Source of the DNA: Mycolicibacterium anyangense
GTDB lineage: Bacteria > Actinomycetota > Actinomycetes > Mycobacteriales > Mycobacteriaceae
Length of the DNA stretch: 64,000 bases
Direction of reading: 5' to 3'
NCBI RefSeq assembly: GCF_010731855.1
Contig: NZ_AP022620.1
Coordinates: 62,001-126,000 of the forward strand
Below are positions 8,107-16,254 of this stretch, one piece after another; the stretch's first letter is position 1; each line of letters opens with the position of its first letter. A program made the position numbers and the translations under genes. The notes below the pieces were generated by a model. It was not told where the DNA came from. It saw only the letters and a list, made by a program, of their open reading frames with translations, and searched no databases.

Positions 8107-8757
8107 TCAGGGTCCGTAGAGGGTCTTCTGCCAAATGGTGGACAAGGTCGCGATAGCCTCGGCGTCGGTGAGCCGAAGCCCCAGGCCAGCGGTGTCCGGA
8201 CGCAGGCACGCGGTGGTGAACTGTTCGAACAGCAGCGCGATCGCCAGCGCGGTGTGGTCGGCATTCAGCGTTGCGGCGTGGCCCTGCTCCTGGGCGCGCC
8301 GCACGGAGGCCGCGACGATGTCGATGCCGAACTGGCGAAACTGGTTCTGCAGGGCCGCGAACCGTGGGTCGGTGGCGGACAGTTGGTCGATGCCCACCAT
8401 GATCCCGATGTTCGGCTTGAACATCTCCCAGTACGCCCGGACCACCGCGTGAAAGAAGCCGTCGTCCCGCGGGGACTCCGGAAGGTGTACCCGCAGGCCC
8501 GACGGCAGCACCACGTCATGCAGGAACTCTTCGGCCAGCGCCGCCAACAGGTCTTCCTTATCGACGAAATAGCGGTAGAACACCGCCGGGGACTTGCCCG
8601 CCGCGGAGGTGATGTCGGACAGCGTGGTTCCGTGGAAACCGCGTTCGGCGAACAACGTTCGAGCAGCGTGCTCGATGGCCTGCTGAGTCTGGCGGCCCTT
8701 GCTACTCAGTGTTCGCGCGGCCGTGGTAGGCCGTGTCACCGCAGGCCCGCGCGCCAT
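8107..8757 (-). CDS. TetR family transcriptional regulator
   Basis: A 216-residue TetR-type repressor: residues about 20-65 form the HTH (AARTLFAERGFHGTTLSDIT and then AGKSPAVFYRYFVDKEDLL), followed by a helical ligand-binding domain of unassigned specificity. It is embedded in the minus-strand operon, overlapping the upstream S4 gene by 22 bp and lying 17 bp before the acyl-CoA dehydrogenase gene. Being inside the operon it could autoregulate the whole unit from the promoter at 13551 onwards, possibly through the inverted repeat at 13589-13614. That link is an inference. Confidence 0.88.
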   Translation of the reverse strand: MARGPAVTRPTTAARTLSSKGRQTQQAIEHAARTLFAERGFHGTTLSDITSAAGKSPAVFYRYFVDKEDLLAALAEEFLHDVVLPSGLRVHLPESPRDDGFFHAVVRAYWEMFKPNIGIMVGIDQLSATDPRFAALQNQFRQFGIDIVAASVRRAQEQGHAATLNADHTALAIALLFEQFTTACLRPDTAGLGLRLTDAEAIATLSTIWQKTLYGP

Positions 8758-9107
8758 TTGTCCAGAACGCGGCGCTCACGCTTGGTGGGCCGGCCCGAAC
8801 CGCGGTCACGGGCGGCCACCGGCACGGCTGATACCGGCGGTGGCGCCGGCGTGCGATCGAGATAACAGGTCACCGCGTCCGCGGCCCCGACCCGCTTCTG
8901 GATCACCCGTGTCACGACGACGATCCGAGCCGTACTGCCGATCAGGGCGCGCACCTCGTCACCGGGGGACACCAGGGACGACGGCTTGGCCAACCGGTCG
9001 TTGATGCGGACATGCCCACCTCGGCACGCGGCGGCGGCGTCCGGCCGGGTCTTGGCCAGCCGGACCGACCACAGCCAGCGGTCCACCCGGGTCGACACCG
9101 CCGTCAC
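8736..9107 (-). CDS. S4-domain RNA-binding protein (Hsp15-like)
   Basis: A 123-residue basic protein with an N-terminal S4 RNA-binding domain: RVDRWLWSVRLAKTRPDAAA, GGHVRINDRLAKPSSLVSPG, then a charged C-terminal tail rich in Arg and Lys. The layout matches the HslR/Hsp15 family, which binds stalled 50S subunits in Escherichia coli. Presence inside a catabolic operon is unusual in functional terms, but the start overlaps the HMG-CoA lyase-like gene by 4 bp and the end overlaps the TetR gene by 22 bp, so it is co-transcribed. No metabolic role is visible. Confidence 0.87.
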   Translation of the reverse strand: MTAVSTRVDRWLWSVRLAKTRPDAAAACRGGHVRINDRLAKPSSLVSPGDEVRALIGSTARIVVVTRVIQKRVGAADAVTCYLDRTPAPPPVSAVPVAARDRGSGRPTKRERRVLDKWRAGLR

Positions 9108-10009
9108 GACAGAATCCGGTCTCCGGCGCGTAACAGCGCGCTGGGCAATTCATGCCCGACGGCGTCCCGCGCCACCCGGGCCGCTGCGATGGCGGCCGTC
9201 AGGTCGACGCCGGTGTCGATACCGCTGTCCCGCAACAGGTAAGCGAGATCTTCGGTGGCGATATTGCCACTGGCGCCGGGGGCGAACGGGCAGCCACCCA
9301 GGCCGCCGACCGAGGAATCCAGCCGGGTCACTCCGGCGGCGACGGCGGCGTAGGCACTGGCCAGGCCGGCCCCGCGGGTGTTGTGGAAGTGCGCACCCAG
9401 GGGCAGATCCCCGATCCGTGGCCGGACCTGATGCACCAGTGCGGTGACCCGGCCGGGTGTCGTCGTGCCGATCGTGTCGGCGATCGCCAGCCGGTCGGCA
9501 CCGTAATCGCATGCGGCGTCGACGATGTCGAGCACCCGCTGCGGTGGCGTCGGCCCGTCGAACGGGCAGTCCCATGCGGTGGCGATGATCACCTCGACGG
9601 TGACTTCGCAGGGATGGGCGATCGCGACGATCTCGGCGATCTGCTCGGTGGCCTCCGCGCTGCTGCGCCCCACGTTGGCGCGGCTGTGCCCGTCGGCGGC
9701 CGACACCACGTACTCCAGGGAGCGCAGACCCGCCGCGATGGCTCGCTTCGCGCCGTTGGGGCTGGCCACCAGCGCGGAGAACTCGATGTCGGGGTAGTCC
9801 GACAGCCGAGCGGCCAACTCGGGGGCGTCGGCCAGTGCGGGAACCTTGGTGGGGGAGACGAAGGCGGTGGCCTCCACCTCGCGGACACCGGTGGCCGCGA
9901 TCGCGGCGAGCAGATCCAGCTTGGCGCTCAAGGGAATCGGCGCCTCGATCTGCAGGCCGTCGCGCAGTGCGACCTCGCGGATGGTGACGTGTGCGGGCAG
10001 CTCGCTCAC
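9104..10009 (-). CDS. Hydroxymethylglutaryl-CoA lyase family protein
   Basis: A 301-residue TIM-barrel lyase of the HMGL-like/DRE family. It starts at GTG (complement of 10007-10009), overlapping the CoA-transferase stop as GTGA, and begins MSELPAHVTIREVALRDGLQ, where R and D are the catalytic pair. Metal ligands are seen in LGAHFHNTRGAGL, and the glycine-rich signature GLGGCPFAPGASGNIATEDL contains the catalytic Cys. The substrate could be HMG-CoA, giving acetyl-CoA and acetoacetate as in leucine catabolism, or a related 3-hydroxy-3-methyl acyl-CoA made with the neighbouring CoA-transferase. Confidence 0.9.
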   Translation of the reverse strand: MSELPAHVTIREVALRDGLQIEAPIPLSAKLDLLAAIAATGVREVEATAFVSPTKVPALADAPELAARLSDYPDIEFSALVASPNGAKRAIAAGLRSLEYVVSAADGHSRANVGRSSAEATEQIAEIVAIAHPCEVTVEVIIATAWDCPFDGPTPPQRVLDIVDAACDYGADRLAIADTIGTTTPGRVTALVHQVRPRIGDLPLGAHFHNTRGAGLASAYAAVAAGVTRLDSSVGGLGGCPFAPGASGNIATEDLAYLLRDSGIDTGVDLTAAIAAARVARDAVGHELPSALLRAGDRILS

Positions 10010-11247
10010 AGTACCCCCTGAAACTCGAGGTCGGCGATCTCTGAAGCCTTGAGCCCCAACAGGTCTCCGTATACCTCGCCGTTGTGCTGGCCGGGCTTGG
10101 CCGGTCCGGCATTGCGCACGCCGCCCGGCGTCTCGGACAGCACCGGGATAACGCCGGGGCCCAACACATTTCGGCCGATGCCCTCGTCGTAATGCTCGAC
10201 CAGCATGCCGCGGGCCTGCAGCTGGGGGTCGCGCACCACCTCGGCGACGGTGTTGATCGGTCCGCTGATCACCCCGGCGTCGCTCAGCGTCTCGATGATG
10301 TCGTCGGGCTGCCGCTGCGCGGCCCAGTCGCCGATGATCTTGTCCAGCTCGTCCTGGTTGCGACCGCGGGCGCCATGGTCGACGAAGCGGCTGTCGGTCG
10401 CCAGTTCCGGCTGACCCATGGCGGCGCACAATCGGCGGAACACCGTGTCCTGATTGGCCGCGATCACCACCCAGCTGCCGTCGGCGCTGCGGTAGATGTT
10501 CGATGGCGCAATGCCTTCCAGCCGGGTGCCGGACGGTCCTCGCACCACTCCGCCCATGTCGTAGTCCGGGATCGTCGATTCCTGGACGGCCAGGCAGGCT
10601 TCGGTGAGCGCGGTGTCGACCACTTGGCCCTCGCCGGTGACGGTGCGCCGGTACAGCGCGGCCAGGGCGCCCTGGGCGGCGAACATCCCGGCCAGGCTGT
10701 CGCCGAGCGACAGGGCCAGCCGCGGCGGCGGCCCGCCGGGAAAGCCGTTCATGTGCCGCAGGCCGCTGGCCGCCTCGGCGACCGAGGCGTATCCCGCCTT
10801 GTCGGCGTCGGGTCCGGTCTGGCCGTAGCCGGAGACCCGGACCAGGATGATGCCCTTGTTGTGGTGGCGCAGAACGTCGTACCCGAGCCCCCACTTCTCC
10901 AGGGTGCCGGGCCGGAAGTTCTCCACGATGATGTCCGAGCGCTCCACCAGCTTGAGGAACAGTTCCCGGCCGCGGGGCTCCCGCAGGTTCAGGGTGACGG
11001 CCCTCTTGTTGCGGGCGTGCACCGTCCAGAAGAAATGGTGGCCGTCGACCTCGGCCTGCCCCCAGGTGCGCAGCGGGTCGGGGGAGCCGGGCGGTTCGAT
11101 CTTGATGACGTCGGCGCCCATGTCGCCGAGTAGTCGGCCCGCGAACGGGCCCGAGATGAGAGTGCCCACCTCGATGACCCGGATACCGTCGAGCGCACCT
11201 TTCGGTGGGGTGGTGTTCCGACTCTTCGTCCTGCGCTCAGGTATCAC
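10006..11247 (-). CDS. CaiB/BaiF (class III) CoA-transferase
   Basis: A 413-residue family III CoA-transferase. Typical segments are GIRVIEVGTLISGPFAGRLL, GADVIKIEPPGSPDPLRTW, NLREPRGRELFLKLVERSDI and IIVENFRPGTLEKWGLGYD, where the D near residue 175 region (SVAEAASGLRHMNGFPGGPP follows) is part of the active site. The start is GTG (complement of 11245-11247), immediately after the hydrolase stop, with an AAGGCGG site upstream. It lies between an alpha/beta hydrolase and an HMG-CoA lyase-like enzyme, consistent with activation of a dicarboxylic or hydroxy acid before C-C cleavage. Confidence 0.9.
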   Translation of the reverse strand: MIPERRTKSRNTTPPKGALDGIRVIEVGTLISGPFAGRLLGDMGADVIKIEPPGSPDPLRTWGQAEVDGHHFFWTVHARNKRAVTLNLREPRGRELFLKLVERSDIIVENFRPGTLEKWGLGYDVLRHHNKGIILVRVSGYGQTGPDADKAGYASVAEAASGLRHMNGFPGGPPPRLALSLGDSLAGMFAAQGALAALYRRTVTGEGQVVDTALTEACLAVQESTIPDYDMGGVVRGPSGTRLEGIAPSNIYRSADGSWVVIAANQDTVFRRLCAAMGQPELATDSRFVDHGARGRNQDELDKIIGDWAAQRQPDDIIETLSDAGVISGPINTVAEVVRDPQLQARGMLVEHYDEGIGRNVLGPGVIPVLSETPGGVRNAGPAKPGQHNGEVYGDLLGLKASEIADLEFQGVL

Positions 11248-12432
11248 CTAGTCCGCCTTCGCGAAATCGTGCCGCACCAGCCAATCGGTCACCACGCTGA
11301 CCGCCTTGGCCAGCGTCTCACGCTGGTCGGGTCCGGAGTAGTAGTGGTTGGCCCCGGCGATCTCGTACATCTCCTTGTCCGGATGTCCGATGGCCTCGAA
11401 CAGCCGGCGGGTGTGACTCGGTGTGCAGGCGTCGTCGGCCAGATTGCCGATGACCAACGCGGGGACGGCGAGGTCGCGGCCGCATTCCACACCGTCACCG
11501 TGGGCATCGTCATAACTCCACTGCGACAGCCAGCTGCGCAGCGAGCAGAACCGGGCCAACCCCACCGGACTCATGTTCACCACGGCGGGATCGCCCAGAT
11601 AACAGGTGCCGGGGGTGCGGTCGTTGGGGTCGACGGTCGGGTCCAGCCAGCGAGGATCGGCCATGGTGCCGTGCACGACGAAGCCGAACTCCTCATCCGG
11701 CCGGCCGCTGCGTTTCAGCCCGGCCAGTTTGCCCTTGACCCACGCGGTGATTCGGCGGTTGCGATCGATCTGCGCCTGCCGGTAGCGCTCGAGGAACTCC
11801 TGGGTGTAGGGCGGCTGGTTGGGGTTGTCCGGGTCGTAGAGATCGAGCTCGGGATCCCGCCGGGACGGGTCGGACTCGTCGAGGATCGAGGCGTCCAGCC
11901 ACTCCGTCAGCGTGCCGTGCCTGCTGATGTGCGCGGCCAGCAGCATGATGCCGTCCGCGGGGATCAAGCCCAGCGTGGTCAGATCGGGGCCGTCGCCGGA
12001 CGGGCTGGCGGTGACCGTCGGATTCTGGGCCTGCTGCTGATAGAACAGCGACAGCGAGCCACCGCCGCTCCAGCCGGCCAGCACCACCTTGGTGTAGCCC
12101 AGCCGATTCTTGGCGTCCTTGATCGCCTCGCCGAGGTCCTGGACCACCTTCTCCATCAGCAGCGCGGAGTCGGTGCCGCGGAACCGGCTGTTGCAGTAGA
12201 TGACGTGGTGGCCGGCCCGGGCCAGGGCATTGATCATCGGCAGGTAGGCGCCGCCACCGATCGGGTGCATGAACACCAGCACGGTATCTGAGGGCGTCGT
12301 CGGCTTGAGCAGATAGCTTTCCAGCACGACCAGCTCGGCGACACCGCCGTAGACGTCGCGGACGCCCGAATCATTCTGGTAGGCAATCAGATACGGGATC
12401 CGCTCGTAGGCCCGCTGCACCGGAGTCGCCAT
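11248..12432 (-). CDS. Alpha/beta hydrolase
   Basis: A 394-residue alpha/beta hydrolase. The nucleophile elbow is KVVLAGWSGGGSLSLFYQQ (Ser in GWSGGG, near residue 125) and the oxyanion segment is VLVFMHPIGGGAYLPMINAL. A late VIGNLADDACTPSHTRR gives the probable catalytic Asp, and GANHYYSGPDQRE the His. There is no signal peptide, so it is cytosolic. It starts 1 bp inside the end of the homogentisate dioxygenase-like gene (TGATG) and ends directly against the CoA-transferase start. Its substrate is not known; a C-C or ester hydrolase acting after ring cleavage is plausible by context. Confidence 0.85.
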   Translation of the reverse strand: MATPVQRAYERIPYLIAYQNDSGVRDVYGGVAELVVLESYLLKPTTPSDTVLVFMHPIGGGAYLPMINALARAGHHVIYCNSRFRGTDSALLMEKVVQDLGEAIKDAKNRLGYTKVVLAGWSGGGSLSLFYQQQAQNPTVTASPSGDGPDLTTLGLIPADGIMLLAAHISRHGTLTEWLDASILDESDPSRRDPELDLYDPDNPNQPPYTQEFLERYRQAQIDRNRRITAWVKGKLAGLKRSGRPDEEFGFVVHGTMADPRWLDPTVDPNDRTPGTCYLGDPAVVNMSPVGLARFCSLRSWLSQWSYDDAHGDGVECGRDLAVPALVIGNLADDACTPSHTRRLFEAIGHPDKEMYEIAGANHYYSGPDQRETLAKAVSVVTDWLVRHDFAKAD

Positions 12433-13550
12433 CAGTGCTGCCCCAGATCGTTGGCCAGCACCTCAGCGGACGGCACCAGTCGCCGGCGGGTGTCGATGGC
12501 GATGACCTGCCAGTCGACGTGGGCGTACTCGTCGAACTTGCGGCGGGCGCGCTCGCGGGCCTTCTCCGGAGCGCCGTGGTGCACGCCCTGCGGGGCGTGG
12601 CTGATCAATCCGGGCGGCATCGGGATGCCATAGAGCGAGCCGCCGTGGAAGAAGGCGATCTCGTCGAAGTCGACGTTGCGGTGATACCAGGGTGTGCGCT
12701 CGGTGCCCGGGACGGTCTCGGCCGGCTTGGGCAGGAAGTTGCACACGTAGACACCGGTGGCCTCCATGAAGAGGTGCACCATCGGTGGCAGGTGGACGCT
12801 GTCGGAGGTGATGACGTTGTAGTCGTCGATGTGGAAGGTGAAGGCGTAGTTGTCGCCGCGCCAGCCTTCGACGTCGATCGGATGGTGCGGGTAGATCAGT
12901 GTTGTCGTCTGCACGTCGTCGATCGGCCGGTGATAGAGCCGCACCTCATAGTTGTCGTGGCCGTCGTTCTCGATCGCCTCCGGCTCGGGGATGACGGCCT
13001 GGGCCGGGTCGAACGGCCAGTGCCGGCCCAGCGGGCCCGGCGGCGGCACGCGGAACTCGTCGGCCGCCTCGATCATCAGCAATGTGCTGGGGGCTGGGTC
13101 TGTCTTCGAGGCTGGCGCCTGTCGCCACGTGCACGCCTTCGGGAGATAGATCCAGTCGCCCGCGCGGTAGTCCAGCGGCCCGAACTCGGTCTCCAGGCGC
13201 CCGGAACCCTCGTGGACGAAGCACAGCAGGTCACCGTCGACGTAGCGGACGTGAAACGGCATGGCGTGACTGCGGCGGCTGAGGAAGATGCGGCAGTCGG
13301 CGTTGGAGAACAACAACAGGGGCGTGCCGGCCGGGTCGGTGGCGTCGGTGGGTGTGAGTTCACTTGCCAGCACATCCACAGGTCGTAACGGGCCTGCGGC
13401 CCGAAATTCGGTGGGATCGTGGCGCCGATAGATATTGGCCGTCCGTCCGGTGAATCCACCCCGGCCCAGCTCGTCGTCCTTCAGGCCGTCGAGATCGGCG
13501 TGGACCCGGTGCGGAGTCTTACCTTTGCGCAGGTGGGTGAACGATTCCAT
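12432..13550 (-). CDS. hmgA: Homogentisate 1,2-dioxygenase-like cupin
   Basis: A 372-residue two-cupin Fe(II) dioxygenase, homogentisate dioxygenase family, somewhat shorter than the usual 400-440. It starts at ATG 13548-13550 (MESFTHLRKGKTPHR); in-frame sequence further upstream runs through the operator region and is unlikely. Metal-site and substrate segments are PPMVHLFMEATGVYVCNFLP, TPWYHRNVDFDEIAFFHGG and PGLISHAPQGVHHG. It is the first gene of a long minus-strand operon. No fumarylacetoacetase is present in the window, so either ring-fission product processing differs here or the enzyme accepts a related gentisate/homogentisate-type substrate. Confidence 0.82.
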   Translation of the reverse strand: MESFTHLRKGKTPHRVHADLDGLKDDELGRGGFTGRTANIYRRHDPTEFRAAGPLRPVDVLASELTPTDATDPAGTPLLLFSNADCRIFLSRRSHAMPFHVRYVDGDLLCFVHEGSGRLETEFGPLDYRAGDWIYLPKACTWRQAPASKTDPAPSTLLMIEAADEFRVPPPGPLGRHWPFDPAQAVIPEPEAIENDGHDNYEVRLYHRPIDDVQTTTLIYPHHPIDVEGWRGDNYAFTFHIDDYNVITSDSVHLPPMVHLFMEATGVYVCNFLPKPAETVPGTERTPWYHRNVDFDEIAFFHGGSLYGIPMPPGLISHAPQGVHHGAPEKARERARRKFDEYAHVDWQVIAIDTRRRLVPSAEVLANDLGQH

Positions 13551-13588
13551 GGAATCTCCCGAGGTGGGCGAGGGGGTGCGGTCAGGCA

Positions 13589-13614
13589 GAAAACTAAAAG
13601 TGACATTAGTTTTC
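13589..13614 (-). promoter_or_regulatory. Inverted-repeat operator candidate upstream of the homogentisate dioxygenase operon
   Basis: Two perfect 9-bp arms, GAAAACTAA (13589-13597) and TTAGTTTTC (13606-13614), flank an 8-bp spacer, in an AT-rich island of an otherwise GC-rich region. It sits 38 bp upstream of the hmgA-like start and about 130 bp upstream of the divergent antigen 85 gene. The symmetry suggests a dimeric repressor site, for which the operon-encoded TetR (8107-8757) is a candidate. The whole divergent gap 13551-13743 must contain both promoters. Confidence 0.55.
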
Positions 13615-13620
13615 GTTTGA

Positions 13621-14727
<1,107 letters not shown>

Positions 14728-14741
14728 GACAACTGACAAGG

Positions 14742-14773
14742 AGCGGGCCGTCGGCATCAGCCGGCGGCCCGCT
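14742..14773 (+). terminator. Terminator of the antigen 85 gene
   Basis: A GC-rich hairpin 14 bp downstream of the stop: arms 14742-14755 (AGCGGGCCGTCGGC) and 14760-14773 pair over 14 positions with one G-U pair and an ATCA loop, followed by TCTGTGTTT. This has the shape of an intrinsic terminator with a weak T-run. Confidence 0.75.
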
Positions 14774-14802
14774 TCTGTGTTTCCGGGCGGTTGGCGGTTC
14801 GC

Positions 14803-14858
14803 CGACAGTAACCTCACGGCGCTGCACGGCCCGATCGACCGCCGTGGCGTTACTGTCG
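14803..14858. terminator. Second stem-loop between converging genes (bidirectional terminator candidate)
   Basis: Arms CGACAGTAAC..CACGGCG (14803-14821) and CGCCGTG..GTTACTGTCG (14840-14858) pair over 17 of 19 positions, with an 18-nt loop. It lies between the antigen 85 gene (plus) and the MarR gene (minus) and ends 6 bp from the MarR stop, so it can serve the minus-strand transcript, while the hairpin at 14742 serves the plus strand. Confidence 0.6.
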
Positions 14859-14864
14859 CGGGAC

Positions 14865-15299
14865 TCAGCCGTCGATCGAGTCGGCCAGGCGATGCAACAG
14901 CTCGGTGAGCATCACCTGCTCTGCGCCCGATAGGACGGCAAACACTTCTTCCGCGGCGCTGCTGTAGGCGGCTGCCCAGGCTTCGGCCTGGCGTTGTCCG
15001 GCGGCGGTGGTCTGCAGCAGGGTCACGCGCCGGTCGGAGTCGTCGGCTTGCCGCTCGATGAGACCTTCGCGGGCCAATGCCTCGATGAGGGTGGACGCGG
15101 TGCCCTGGGTGATGCCGACCACACGCGCCAGGTCCGTGAGACGGACCGGGCCCCGCCTGCTCACCTCGAACAGAACCTTGGAACGCGGGGTGGACACACC
15201 TTGATCGCCCAGGCGCTCGTCGAGGGCTCGCACGAGTGTCTTGCTGGCGCGGCCGAACGCATCGGCAAGCTCGGTGGCGCGTTGGCGGTGGTCAGCGAT
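14865..15299 (-). CDS. MarR family transcriptional regulator, probable ATC start
   Basis: A winged-helix MarR repressor. The HTH is VRLTDLARVVGITQGTASTL followed by IEALAREGLIERQADDSDRR (wing). The only standard start in frame is GTG at 15231-15233 (122 residues), but that would remove the first dimerisation helix. In-frame sequence upstream encodes ADHRQRATELADAFGRASKT, exactly the amphipathic helix expected, and begins at an ATC (complement of 15297-15299) placed 9 bases after a perfect AGGAGG. No ATG, GTG or TTG exists between that site and 15233. I therefore propose a non-canonical ATC start, giving 144 residues, the usual family length; a sequencing error is the alternative. Confidence 0.85.
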   Translation of the reverse strand: MADHRQRATELADAFGRASKTLVRALDERLGDQGVSTPRSKVLFEVSRRGPVRLTDLARVVGITQGTASTLIEALAREGLIERQADDSDRRVTLLQTTAAGQRQAEAWAAAYSSAAEEVFAVLSGAEQVMLTELLHRLADSIDG

Positions 15300-15348
15300 G
15301 GGTAGTCACCTCCTGTGTTGACAGGAGCTTAGCGGCTGGGCACTATAG

Positions 15349-15374
15349 TTTGATATCAAATCATTTGACATCAA
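15349..15374. promoter_or_regulatory. Tandem MarR operator candidates between MarR and aldo/keto reductase genes
   Basis: A perfect 12-bp palindrome TTTGATATCAAA (15349-15360) is followed after 3 bp by a near copy TTTGACATCAA (15364-15374). Both lie in the divergent gap between the MarR gene and the aldo/keto reductase gene, close to the likely promoters. This is the typical arrangement for a MarR protein repressing itself and its neighbour. Confidence 0.65.
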
Positions 15375-15399
15375 CTCTTAATGGCGGATGGAGACTCCC

Positions 15400-16254
15400 A
15401 TGACACGCTTTCCGTTGGCCGGCTACGACGTCCATCGCGTCGGATTCGGTGCCATGCAATTACCGGGGCCGGGGGTGTTCGGTCCGCCGCGGGACCGCGA
15501 CGAGGCTCTGGCGGTGCTGCGCCGCGCCGTCGATGCGGGCGTCGACCACATCGACACCGCGCAGTTCTACGGACCGGACGTGGCCAACGAACTGATCCGC
15601 GAAGCGCTGCATCCCTACCCGGGCGGTCTGGCCTTGGTCAGCAAGGTGGGGGCGCGCCGCGACGACACCGGTGACTGGCTGCCCGATGCCCAACCAGACC
15701 GGCTGCGCGCCGGCATCGAGGAGAACCTCCGCAGCCTGGGCGTCGACCACCTGGCCGCGGTAAACCTGCGGGTGCTCGGCGAGGACGAACCCAGTCAGCT
15801 GTTCACCGACCAGATCGGCGCGATGGTCACCGCCCGCGATGACGGCCTGATCGGCGGCGTCGGGCTGAGCAACGTCAGCTACGAGCAGCTGCTGCACGCC
15901 TTGGAGATCACCGAGATCGTCTGCGTGCAAAACCCGTTCAACCTGGTGGACCGCTCTTCGCAGGCGGTGCTCGACGAGTGCATCGCCCGCGACATTGCGT
16001 TCGTGCCGTTCTTCCCGCTGGGCTCGGCCTTCACCGAGGTCAATCCGGTGCTGACCCATCCGCTCATCGAGGAGACCGCCCAGCGGCTCGGCTACACCCC
16101 GGCGCAGATTGCGCTGGCGTGGACGCTCGGTGTGGCCGACAACGTGCTGCTGATCCCCGGCACGTCCTCGCTGGGCCACCTCGAAGAGAACCTGGCCGTC
16201 GCCGACATCGAACTCGACGAGCAAACCCGCCAGGAACTGAACGCGGTCGCCTGA
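15400..16254 (+). CDS. Aldo/keto reductase
   Basis: A 284-residue NADPH-dependent TIM-barrel oxidoreductase. It begins MTRFPLAGYDVHRVGFGAMQ and contains GVDHIDTAQFYGPDVANELI (catalytic Asp and Tyr), LALVSKVGARRDD (catalytic Lys), GLIGGVGLSNVSYEQL and VQNPFNLVDRSS. The usual active-site His in the LH/hydride motif is replaced in LAAVNLRVLGED, as in several bacterial members. I choose ATG 15400 because GGATGGAG precedes it; ATG 15388 is an alternative adding four residues. It is divergent from the MarR gene and likely its regulatory target. It ends base-to-base against the converging fadE23 stop. Confidence 0.9.
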   Translation: MTRFPLAGYDVHRVGFGAMQLPGPGVFGPPRDRDEALAVLRRAVDAGVDHIDTAQFYGPDVANELIREALHPYPGGLALVSKVGARRDDTGDWLPDAQPDRLRAGIEENLRSLGVDHLAAVNLRVLGEDEPSQLFTDQIGAMVTARDDGLIGGVGLSNVSYEQLLHALEITEIVCVQNPFNLVDRSSQAVLDECIARDIAFVPFFPLGSAFTEVNPVLTHPLIEETAQRLGYTPAQIALAWTLGVADNVLLIPGTSSLGHLEENLAVADIELDEQTRQELNAVA

